Source: Luscinia megarhynchos (lineage: Eukaryota > Chordata > Aves > Passeriformes > Turdidae). Taken from it: a stretch of 64,000 nucleotides of DNA. Positions 51,801 to 61,838 of the stretch are shown here, one piece after another. A program made the translations under genes and the position numbers. A model generated the notes under the pieces. That model was not told where the DNA came from and did not search any database. It saw only the letters and a program-made list of their open reading frames with translations. The stretch spans positions 7,602,820 through 7,666,819 of the forward strand of contig CM067569.1 of NCBI GenBank assembly GCA_034336665.1, written 5' to 3'. Position 1 is the first letter of the stretch. Every line of letters begins with the position of its first letter.

Positions 51801-53642
51801 AATGGTCAAGACTGGAAGAGGTTGCTCAAAGATCCTTGACAGAGGAACATTCTACAGTGAGGAAAAGTGAAACAGTTTAAGGAGGATATTTTAAAAGATC
51901 ACCAAAAGATCAGGAGCACTAATTTGTCCCTTAAGTCCCAATCAATAGACTGGACACCAGAGCAGAGTAACACTTGTACACACCTCACACTGAGTCCTGA
52001 ACAAACAGCCAAAATCACTTGTTCCATTGACCTTGGACATGTTCTCTTCCTTACACCTTATCTCAGTGTTAATATTGATTTTATATTTCATATAAATGCA
52101 GTAATTCAAGACTTCCAAAACCTATCATATTTTTATTCCTAAGACTTCACAATTTTTCTTTTTCCTAAAAGAACAATACTTAGCTGCTCAGGCTGTACCT
52201 TGGAATGACAAACTCTTATGCAAATCCTGCCTGCATTCCAAAAGAATCTTATCTGGTAGATACCAGTAAAAAAGTGTAAAAGAAAAATGCAACAAAAGGG
52301 TAATTTATAATCCATTTCTAATGAATTGGAAGGAAGTTAATCACATTAAAACAACCACATAATTTTCATTTTGTATTTCTTAACTACATCATGGCTACAC
52401 AGAAAAGTTTCTCTCTCAGAAATAAGTTTTCTGCCTTAATTCTTATATAAATCTAAACTGCTCCTGAAGAATTGGCTACTCACAAACCACATGAACAGTC
52501 ATTCTCTATTTTCTTGAAACAAGATCATCAATCTTTTTTTCTCCCCTAGACTGTATCCATGCCTTGGTATTGAAATTAACTTTATGTAAGTTAACAGAAC
52601 CCTAATATTTATTAGGATTTTTTTTCTTCTGTACTTCTACCTGACTTTTAAAAGTTTAGTCAAATCAGTAGGCCATTAAAGAAATTCCCGATTTCTTTTT
52701 TACCAAGCAAAATACAAGTCTCACAAAATGTAATCTGGCAATAACTCATCCACCACAAGCTTGTTTTTTACATTCAACATCTACCACCTGGTTTAGGAGT
52801 GTCTAATACCTCCTCTTCCTTTTCATAAACTTTTAGCTCTTTTAATATGGTTAACAGATCAAGAACATTTTATGTGCTATATCAAAATTAAAAATCAGTC
52901 ACACTTCTAATTGATCCAGTAATCCTCCCATTAGACCAGGTCTGACAGACTGGAAAGCAGGCTTCACTTAACTCTTCCTCCTGAAGCCTCATTTATTAAT
53001 TTTTAGTTTGTTGTGAGACTATATCTTCTCTGAATAAGAACCTGAATAAGTTACAGGAAAGGAACATTTTAACTTATGTTCCCAACAGGACCAAATTCGA
53101 GGTCAAGACAATTGTGTGTCAGGAAGTCAACCTAACCAAAGTGCTGTCACTATTTCTTCATTATTTGCACTTTTCTAACAGTTGCTAGGTTTAGTTAAAG
53201 GTTTTAATTTAGCTGACCTTACTTGGACTTCACTTTCAAACCAACTGGAATATTGAAACAAGGAATGAAAAATATGACACTTCTACATAAAGAACCAATC
53301 TCTTGACAAATTAGGGCACTTCATGGGAGGCATCAGGCTTTTCTCAAGACTACATGCAAAAAGTGTTGGGCAGCTCATCTCACCTACTTCTCACACATTT
53401 GAGATCTACAAATCAGAGAGCAAGTTGTGCATAAGATGTAATTCAAAGTCACAGAGCAATAAAACTACAGAAATTGCTGGTACAGCCTACAAATAGCTAC
53501 TTAATAGAATAGTTAGAAAATACTTTTATGTTTCCAGTGCTATTCAAATTATACTACAATAGCCAACAAAAATAGGCATTAAAAGAATAACAATAAATCA
53601 ACTGGTGAAAGATTTTATCTCATTCATAATAAAGTAGGAAAA

Positions 53643-53680
53643 GTTTTTACTCTTTTTTTACTCTTTTTTACTCTTTGTTA
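53643..53680. repeat. T-rich tandem repeat
   Basis: Three to four copies of a 9-11 bp TTTTTACTC unit with varying T-run length. Confidence 0.8.
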
Positions 53681-55000
53681 ACACTAACTTTTGATGAGAG
53701 CAATAAAAATACCAGAAGATATATACAGACTCAACATCAATACCAACTAATTTGTAAAAAGAATCAAAACAATTACCCTTTCCTAATAAAGTTTTAAAAG
53801 TGGAAGTAACATTCATAAAACTCAAATGAGTTAAATTAAATTTGACTATATACAAAATGGTCTGTGTACTTCATGATTACCACTACATCAGTTTGTCTGC
53901 TTCATCTCTATCACCAGTCTCAAAGGAAACAAATCTCAGAGCCCAGCCATCCTTCCTCTGCCTTGGGACCAGCACCAGTTCAATTAAAAAGCCAAATTCA
54001 ACCAATTTTGGTGATACTACCAAAAAGTAACTGAGTAAAGTCCCAGCAGTGACCACACATACACTTTGCAGCCAACTCCCTTTCTCCTTAATTCCAGGGA
54101 TCTAGGAGTGTGGAATTTACTCTAACTCACTACCTAGTCATGTTTATCAAAGCTATGTGCATCTACTCTAAAAACCTCACAAGTCATTTCCTCCAGTCTC
54201 TTTATAAGCCTATTTCTTATATAAATTATTTCAAAGTACACTGATATTTTCAGTTATCAAGGTGCCAGAAACTGCCTACAATTTCTGAGATGCAGTAGAA
54301 CCACTTGCTAACAGCACCTTTCCATAACCAGCCTGAACACTATTTAACAGTTTAGTTGGTCTAAATGCAAGAGCTCTTTTATGCTCTCTCCTCTAAAAAT
54401 GCATTAAAAGTCTCGAGGATTTGTTATAACTATACATCAGTGGGAGTCCTCAGATCTTTCTTTCTTCAGAATAAAGAACAGTACTTCAGTTTTTACCAAA
54501 GCAGCTTTCTGAGGGAAATGGGCACAGTAACTTACTTCATTCTCCACAGTCAATCACACAGCTGTAATTTACCTTGCACCACAATTGGGCAACACTGTCT
54601 CTGCACTCTCACTCCAGCCTAGCACTAGGCTCTGAAATCTCAGGAGCTCAAGTCAAAAACTTAATCTAATTTCTTCTCTGTGGACATTTTTTCCTATCAA
54701 CCATAAAGGAAACATTACACAATTACTGGTGTAGAGCTGAAAATACAGCTCAAAGCTGCCATCTCCAGGTGATGATTATGTTCTACTGCTCTTCACTCTA
54801 AATTATGTTTTTCTGGTTTTTTCAAGAGACCTAAGTCTAAAAGGAAAAATATCAGAACTTTATCCTAAAAAGTTAATGTAAGAACTTACTCTAGAAGGGT
54901 GTACTTTTTCCCCTTCAAATTTTTTTGACTTGCATGATCAGCTCCTTTTGCCCCATGTAACTTCTGACATTTGACATAATCACTACTACAAGCAGCATCG

Positions 55001-55096
55001 TAATTAATTACTTCACATAGGTTCGTTATTAGTGACTCTTAATTGCTAATTAGCATATGCCTTCATATGTTAATTAGCCAACAACAGCCACAGCTG
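55001..55096. promoter_or_regulatory. Candidate regulatory element: homeodomain/E-box inverted repeat
   Basis: GCTAATTAGCATATG (55045-55059) and CATATGTTAATTAGC (55064-55078) form an inverted repeat with 14 of 15 positions complementary and a 4-bp spacer. Each arm carries a TAATTA homeodomain core next to a CATATG E-box. Two more overlapping TAATTA cores lie at 55001-55010 and a CAGCTG E-box at 55091-55096. This density is typical of conserved vertebrate enhancers. That it is functional is inference; conservation was not tested. Confidence 0.4.
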
Positions 55097-56239
55097 CTTC
55101 ACCTTTACTTGCTGCTTTCATTATTATTAACATGAGTTGCACTTCTTCACTGGGATCCAAAGAGATGTCTGAATTAACACAGATCTATCATATTTAATAT
55201 TTGCTGGTGAAAGGACTTCTAAAACAGTTACCCTTTAGTTTGGAATGTCTCAAGAAAATATTAGCACAGTCAAATGAAAAGGTTAAATTATATTTTAAGG
55301 CATTGTTCTGAACTGATATGTTTCTTGACTAAAAAGTCCACATTCAACAAGAACTGTAATAATCAAAGTCAGTGGTCAAAAAGATCTGACCTTTCAAAGA
55401 ACAGATAATACATCAGCAACAAATCAGGGAACTGACAGGAAGAAAAGCAAGCTTTGAGTTGATGTTAGTGCATGCACAAAACCTAGTTTGTATTGCTGCT
55501 GAGAAAAACCTCTACAATATTCACCACATCAAACATAGATTCAATCTCTCTGTAAGAGCAACAGATGCCAGGAAAATAAGACAAAACAAAATATCAGCCC
55601 ATCCTTTCAACTCCTCTTAACATAGAGGAAGCACTTACTATATAAAAGAAGAGCAAACATAAAAAGAAAACTAAAATGTACAACTAAAAGGGTAAAATCT
55701 TTAAAAAATATGAAAAATATGGGGGAAAATTAATTCTAAGACATTATAAGACATTTTGGCTCAGATTACAAGAACACTTCTTATTTGAAAAAGAAAACTA
55801 ACTTTCCATTACAAATAACAAAATAAAGTTTAACTTTAGACAGAAGAATAATGAAAACCTAGATGAAAAATTGGAGCTCAAAACAAAGTTAGAAACTCCA
55901 CCAGATTAAAACAGAGACTCACACCAAGGCAAGCTATGAAACACCTTAGTGAGATGCCAGCAAAATTTATATAAGAAGTACTAAGACATCACTTTTCAAA
56001 TGCAATAGCAATACACCTAACGAGATACTTTGTGGTGCTAACAGACTGTCTGAAGGAGTATTCTGAGAAGTGAAAGCCATAGCAATAAAATGAGGTTAAC
56101 TTTCCCAGATGAGTTCTTCATGGTAGACTTTAAAGGCATTTCCATAGCAAAAACTAAAAATGGAAAGTTACAGTAGGAAAAAGGAGAAAGAAAAAATAAA
56201 AAAAAACTGGCAAAGAAAGTCCCTGGAATCAGTTCTGAA

Positions 56240-57640
56240 GAAATTAAAGAGTTAACTCCCTGTCTATAGTATGCAAATACCTGCTTAAAAATGTGTCCAT
56301 ACCAAAAGACTGGGAGAGGCAGAAAGGACAGAATTCAGTGAGTGAAACAGACAAACAGATGAAGAAAAATTCTATGAATTTTTGAAAAGGGAAGCTATAT
56401 CTTGCAAATAGAACATTGGCTTTTTCTGAAGAAATCAAAGGTCCAGATGATGTCCAGATGATACATGTACATGAAATGTCCAAAAGGTGCTTGATGATAT
56501 TCCACATGCTCTACAGGAACTAACATGTTCTGGAACAAGGACAAATCTATGAAGTAAAGTTGGGGGAGAAAACCAGTCACTTCTTAAATGAATAAAGGTA
56601 GTTAGTGGTGTCCCACAGACATGTGCAACTGGGATTTGCTTGTTCAATATGTTAAAAAACAAGCTGGCAAGAGGATGAGTGGGAAAAGCAGCAATATTTT
56701 TTGACTATACTATGTTATTTAAAACAGCTGAGACACTTGTCAAACACAAATAATTGCAGAAGAATCTCCTAATACTGCATGTTCAATAGAAGAAAAAATT
56801 AAAGAGTAAATAAATTCTCAGTTGCATAAGGATGAAAAGATGCCTATATGAAAAAAACAATTTAAAGTGTAAGTATATGGGGAGGGGGTTTTGAATTACC
56901 TAGCATGAGATCCTGAGGATGTAACCGACAGTACTGTAAAAATACCAGTTGAAAGCCAACAGCAGATTTTCAAAAAGCTGAAGTACCCTAAAGAGCTAAT
57001 AGGAAAAAATATTAGACCCTTAATTCCCTAGTACATCAATCTCTGAAGTAAGAACACACTAAAGACTGATTCCACCTTTCTCAAAAGGAGTATAACAGAA
57101 TTAGAAGAGGTAAAGGCAATGATACAATATTAATCAAGGAATGAAATATCTTCCTTATAGAGGATTATTAAAAACACAAGGAATTTTCAGTATGATAAAG
57201 AAATGGTGGAGGGTGTGATGGCCTTACAGAAAATCATGAGTAGTATGAGGAAATAAATGGAGAATAAGAAGTAGGAATTATCAAAATTAAACCAGCTAGT
57301 ACCAGTTTCTGAAGAGGTTTCATTTCTTAAAAAAAATATTTTTGGAATTCTTAGGCACAGGATGATGTCAGTGTCAGAATAAATACATGGTCCAAAAATT
57401 TTTACAAAATAAATAAATAAACAACAGAGATTCATAATTTTCCACAAAAATACTATCCTATTTTAGAAAATCTGAGCTGCAAAGTAGGACAGTATTCTGA
57501 GGAAGCTTCTGTAAGTTCCTGTCATTTTTTCTTATATTCTTCCCTAGGCATTCACTGTTACCCATTATTCAAGAGGTGTTACCAGGCAAGATGAACACTT
57601 TGGTCTGACCCGATACAGTCGTTATTGTATCAAGGCACCT
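56240..57640 (+). mobile_element. Ancient CR1-like LINE remnant
   Basis: A heavily decayed LINE on the plus strand. GTGGTGTCCCACAGACATGT followed by GTTCAATATGTT (56607-56652) matches the reverse-transcriptase region of CR1-type LINEs (GGVPQGS...LFNM block). Later pieces resemble downstream coding sequence, such as AACAGAATTAGAAGAGGTAA (about 57095). CTTTGGTCTGACCCGATACA (57598-57617) is the CR1 3' terminus. All frames are interrupted by stops, so it is a fossil. The upstream end is not sharp. Confidence 0.65.
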
Positions 57641-58188
57641 ATTGAGGTGCCTTACACAAAGAAATGAAAATTTGTGACTCCAATTCTGTATTTCTCTGTC
57701 ACAGCTAACAAGTCTGTTACCCTCTGTAGCTTGTCTCCCTGACAGCCCCCTCAGGCTGTGTTGGAGCCTTCTCTCCAGCCCTGAGCTCCTGGATTCCCTG
57801 AACAGTCCCCATCCCTGGGCAATCACTTGCCTTGACACTGCTGAAGAACCCTGCTACCAGAAACTGGCTCTGCCTGTGGGGTTCAGTCCTGGGCTGGTGC
57901 CTGATGAGCAAGAGCACTGCCCACAATCCCAGTTATATCTCACACACCCTCTGCCTTTTATTGGCAGGTTTAACTGGGAAGGTTTATGGTCAGCAAAGTG
58001 ATTGAGAGGTATTGCGTAATCTCTGTTCCAAAAACTGTGCAATGCAGCTAAGTACTGAAGAAAACATTAATACAAAATATTTAGAAATTAAATTATGCTT
58101 AAATGTTTCTGTTCATGGTGACTAATTTTAAGATCACTAACAGCACACATATATAAATTTCATATACAGAATACTGAAGAGTCCAAAC

Positions 58189-58276
58189 CTGATACAAAGC
58201 AAGAGTGTGTCCATATCTCTGGAGTGGCCCTTTGGATACAGGCACTACATTCCATATGCTGCTTTCCAAATTGTAG
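58189..58276 (-). CDS. ATRN: ATRN exon: Kelch propeller segment
   Basis: An 88-bp exon, phase 2 in and phase 0 out, bounded by TAG acceptor and GTTTGG donor. It encodes YNLESSIWNVVPVSKG followed by PLQRYGHTLALYQ. The W six residues in and the RYGHTLALY motif are the classic end-of-blade Trp and start-of-next-blade Gly-His of Kelch repeats. It joins in frame to the flanking exons: one base completes Asn at its start, and Glu of the next exon follows directly. The short intron to the right is 1.05 kb; the intron to the left, about 10.9 kb, is the largest in the window. The donor +3 to +6 bases (TTGG) are weaker than in the other exons. Confidence 0.95.
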
Positions 58277-59321
58277 CTAGAAGAAAAATAGAAAAAGAAA
58301 CATTTTCAACCTGCAGAGGAAATAGAAAGGCTTGTATGTTCAAATTAACTCTAATTCTGACATGGTAATTTGTTAATGGGGCAACACGATCCTTTGAACT
58401 ATTACAGCAGCGCCCTAACTTGTCACAGACTACTAAACATTCCTCAAGCAGAACAGGAGCAGCTCTTTCAGGGACCCATCAACAATCTCAGAAAATAGGA
58501 GTCACTAATAAAAAAACACAAGACTTGTTCTATTATCAATCCCATAAAAAACCCCACCTCACCAAACTGCTCATGCCCCTTGCTTTTGCACTACTCTGAA
58601 GATTTACTGTTGGCCACCCCCTTAACTATACGGTTGATTTTAATTCCCATTATATTTTAATTAATTAATCAATTCACAGCATTAGATAAGAGAGGTAAAA
58701 AATAAATTACAAGGTAGAAAGAAAAATCCAAAAGATGATGTGATTTGTTTTGGATGATTGCAAATGTGTGGAAGAAAGCAACAGGTAGACAACAGCAGAA
58801 GTACACATGGTAATAATATGCTAATGAACATATCCTAACACTTGCATTTGCCACATTTAGGGCCTCTACATATGAAGTTACCATCAAAATCACCTGGGTG
58901 CTATTTACAGGTGCTTCAGCTTTGTTTTCAGTAGGTGGTCAAATACACACACATATAAACTGCCAGAAGTATAAAAAAAGTGGAATACAGGTGATCTGCC
59001 TGACCCTACTGGCATGGCACCAGCAGGCAAAGTGCAAGCACTAAATACAAGTGTCCTGTAACCATGAGCAAACATCAGTAATGCACATGGCTTTCAAACA
59101 TGTAGTTCACCAAACTTGAAGTACATATAAATATCATCTACCTTGATGTTGCCCATACTTTCATTTTCTATAATCATAAGAAAATTACAAGCATAAAATA
59201 AGACAATAAATAAAGAATCTAAAAGAGATATAAACCTTTCAGCTAAATTAGAAGAGAGAAGCTCCCTCCCTGGTAGGATCTGTTTTCCCTGAGCCCCATC
59301 TGAAAGGATGAAATCACTCAC
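58277..59321 (-). other. ATRN: ATRN intron, 1.05 kb
   Basis: Short AT-rich intron between the first two placed exons, without recognisable repeats. Confidence 0.85.
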
Positions 59322-59496
59322 TTCAACACCATTTGGAATGAGCTGTAGTTAAAGGTGTATCCTCCAATCACCCACATGAACTTCCCGTGGAGGACAGCCT
59401 TGTGGGAAGCACGGCCCACAGAGGGGCTGAAGGGCTTCACGTTGGGCAGGATCCAGTAAGACTCCGTGGAGGGGACGTTCAAAGAACAATCTGGAC
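59322..59496 (-). CDS. ATRN: ATRN exon: end of EGF-like module and first Kelch blade
   Basis: This is the most 5' exon in the window: 175 bp, acceptor CAG at its high end and donor GTGAGT at its low end. It enters with two bases completing a Gly codon and leaves with two bases of an Asn codon. The translation begins PDCSLNVPSTESYWILPN, the last cysteine segment of the EGF-like module followed by the linker into the propeller. It then runs through GRASHKAVLHGKFMWVIGGY, the first Kelch repeat with its Gly-Gly pair. An N-glycosylation sequon NYSS follows. The exon is GC-rich compared with the surrounding intron. No frame problem is seen. The preceding exon, with the rest of the EGF cysteines, is not found up to position 64000. 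Confidence 0.96.
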
Positions 59497-60292
59497 CTGT
59501 TTTGTAAACAAAAGTGCAATTTGTGCAATCTGTTAGACAGGGATGTTAAAGCCAATAAAGCAGAAACAGGGGAGGCTTAATTACAGATGTCAGGATTGCT
59601 CATTCTGATAAAATATGGTGTACGCTTTTATGTTTAACAGATGCTCAATGAAAAAATTGACAACATGGGATGTCAATCTAATTGAAAGCATTAGATTAGC
59701 TCAAATAATAACAATTCATTTCCACATTCTTCTCAGAAAACAGACTGTGAGTCACAAATTGAAAGAGAGGCACAAAGTATCACATTTTTAAATCACCAGT
59801 TAGGTCGAAAACTTTTAGCACTGTATGTTACCCTTGGAGAAAACTATACTGTATTTGAACCAGAATAAGTGCATATCAAAGCAAATAATATTACAGTAAA
59901 TTAAGTAAAATTAGTACAATATGCATTACACTATATTAAATCTTAGAAGTAAAAATCGCCTTTTGCGAGTGCCATTCTGCATCATTTTTCAAGAGGAAAA
60001 TACACTATCAAGTGCTTTATCAAAAGAATTATTGGAATGTTTAAATTTTGTAACATTTTATAGACCATTCTACAAAGCCATCAAACCCACAAGTACTAAA
60101 TTTTATTTTCAAATGTATTTTGGTCAATCATTTTTGTCAAAGTAATAAAAGTCAGCAAAATGCTTATTTTTTTGCTATTTGACTATTACAATCATGGAAA
60201 GCAAAAGAATTTTTGCATTTGTTCTGTAATAATAAAAATGTGATCTCTTCATCATCAGATTGTGCTCTAGAGCTTATTTAAAACCTGAATAT

Positions 60293-60293
60293 A

Positions 60294-60324
<31 letters not shown>

Positions 60325-60325
60325 G
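60293..60325. repeat. (TG)n(TA)n microsatellite
   Basis: A compound dinucleotide repeat: about five TG units run into about ten TA units. It is likely polymorphic. Confidence 0.92.
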
Positions 60326-60479
60326 TAAATATTGCTGATAAAGGCTATTATTGCAGGGCCTTTGAAGAACCATAGAACAAGTTCCTGTCTGACCATCTGA
60401 CTGAACAATAAAGCAATATACAAAATTCAACATAGTAAAATTAATAACTAAGTAAGGTACATTTGAGGATCATCTCAGG

Positions 60480-60990
60480 ACAGCTCATGAAAATATTACA
60501 TCACCACTCAGCAATGGTGAAAATAAAAGAATCGTGACAGAATTGAGAATACTGTTACCCCACTGCATAAATCTGTGGCTTGTGTAACCTTAGAAAACTG
60601 TGTTCTACTGAAAAAGAAGAGATTAGTGCTGGGGACTTTACAGGAGGGTAATAAAGATGTTCCAATTACTTTGAACTACTGACTTTTTAACTTGGAAAAA
60701 AACAGACTTTGGAAGTGAATTATAAATGTCTATAAAATAAGTGACAAAGAGAGGGTGAATATGAAGAGTCCACAGTCTCTCTGAATATAAAGAGCTGAGT
60801 TTTATGAAATGCAGCTTGAAGAAGCCATGTTCAAAGCAAACAAGAGGAGACAGTTCTTCATGTAAAAAGTTTCAGATCTCTTTGGCAAGGATACTCCCCT
60901 GGCAAAGGGTGCTCCAGATGCAAAGATTTACATGAGCCAGACATAATTTTAGAATAGAGAGCTACTGAAGTTTACTAAATAAGCTAAATA
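60480..60990 (+). mobile_element. Probable ancient LINE (CR1-like) remnant
   Basis: Decayed plus-strand sequence whose order resembles the 3' coding part of old CR1-type LINEs: a CTTGGAAAAAAACAGACTTT segment (about 60690), TATAAATGTCTATAAAATAA (about 60722), then ACAAGAGGAGACAGTTCTTC (about 60840). Stops are present in all frames. The match is by pattern only and the family is uncertain. Confidence 0.45.
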
Positions 60991-61490
60991 AGTAATGTAC
61001 ATCAAGTCTACAATAATTTTAAAACATTATCTTGGGGGAATGGGAGCACAGGGAGATTATGTTTTTCCAGTATTTATTGTAATTTTGGGGGCAACTTGTT
61101 CCAGTTACTTCCTACACACAACAACCAGGCATCCAAAGTGTACATAACCAGCTGTCAACTTTTCCTAGTATACTAGAGAAGAATGATGTCCACTTGTACC
61201 CAAATTACCTTCCCTTCACTGAACAATGGAGACACTCAATTCCCATAGTTCATTATACCTTCTACTCAGAAAAGATTAATGGCATTTGAATGAGGCCTAA
61301 TGAGAGTATGAACAATTCATACATTATTTCTTAAGCATTAATAATTGATACTGTAATAGAGTTGTAACCTCAGCAAAATCGTGATTTTGGTAAATCACCG
61401 GAGGAAACGCTTAATTTGAATATAAAAAGGGCTTTAAAATAAACAATTGATTAAGTATTCTTTGATCAGGGAAGAGCTTAAAGTGATGGA

Positions 61491-61640
61491 GACGGTGCCT
61501 GCGGGTGAGGAGAAGCAGCAGCATCGCTGCCGGTGTCACCGGGGATGCCGCGGCCAGCGGGGACCTCTGGCGGCGGGCGGCGAGCCGAGCCGGAATCCTG
61601 CGGCGCATCAGGACACCCCGCAGGAAAACCGCCTCGTCCT
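61491..61640. other. CpG-dense patch inside an AT-rich intron
   Basis: About 150 bp with roughly 19 CpG dinucleotides, surrounded by AT-rich intron with almost none. It could be a small intronic CpG island, a captured GC-rich fragment, or part of an unrecognised repeat. It is too short to be a standard promoter island. Short open frames cross it on both strands but match nothing I know. Confidence 0.6.
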
Positions 61641-61751
61641 GAGCTAGGAACAGAAAAATCTTAGCCAGATCGGGGATGGAAAGAATGCCACAGACAGCCC
61701 TCTTCCAGTGCTTCGTCAGAACTGAGCGACGGGAAAGCAGAAATTCCACTG

Positions 61752-61838
61752 TGCCAGAGTCATGGAAAGCCTTGGGCTGGGAGGAGCCTCGGACATCAGC
61801 TAGCTCCAGCCCCACTGCCACGGGCAAGGACTGACCGC
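61752..61838 (-). mobile_element. CR1 LINE 3'-end fragment
   Basis: GAGTCATGGAAAGCCTTGGG followed by CTGGGAGGAGCCTCGGACAT and CCCCACTGCCACGGGCAAGG is the antisense CR1 3' end (normally TGGGTTGGAAGGGACCT and CCCCTGCCATGGGCAGGGAC). It is GC-rich and directly follows the CpG-dense patch and its flank. Confidence 0.72.

Larger units (their letters stand above)
47333..58188 (-). other. ATRN: ATRN intron, 10.9 kb (largest)
   Basis: Holds a 0.6-kb CR1 fragment (47836-48425), a poly-A/(GAA)n tract (48851-48888), a TTTTTACTC-type tandem repeat (53643-53680), a homeobox/E-box inverted repeat (55001-55096) and a very old CR1-like LINE (56240-57640). Between 49000 and 53600 the sequence is AT-rich and shows nothing I can name. 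Confidence 0.8.
1..59496 (-). other. ATRN: ATRN (attractin) gene, central portion, partial at both ends
   Basis: Thirteen consecutive internal exons of attractin are spread over 57.6 kb and read right to left. Each was placed by matching the translated protein to the known attractin domain order (EGF, Kelch, PSI, C-type lectin, PSI) and by finding AG acceptors and GT donors that keep the frame. The paralogue ATRNL1 is excluded because the last two PSI modules (1848-2066 and 6631-6819) match attractin wording such as GMECMWCSSTKRCV and EKNYEWSFIQCP. Attractin is a large glycoprotein found in membrane-bound and soluble forms. In mammals it is an accessory receptor for agouti signalling (mouse mahogany locus) and supports myelination. 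The start codon and promoter lie beyond the right edge; the transmembrane and tail exons lie beyond the left edge. Two exons contain single-base insertions, described in their own entries. Confidence 0.97.
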
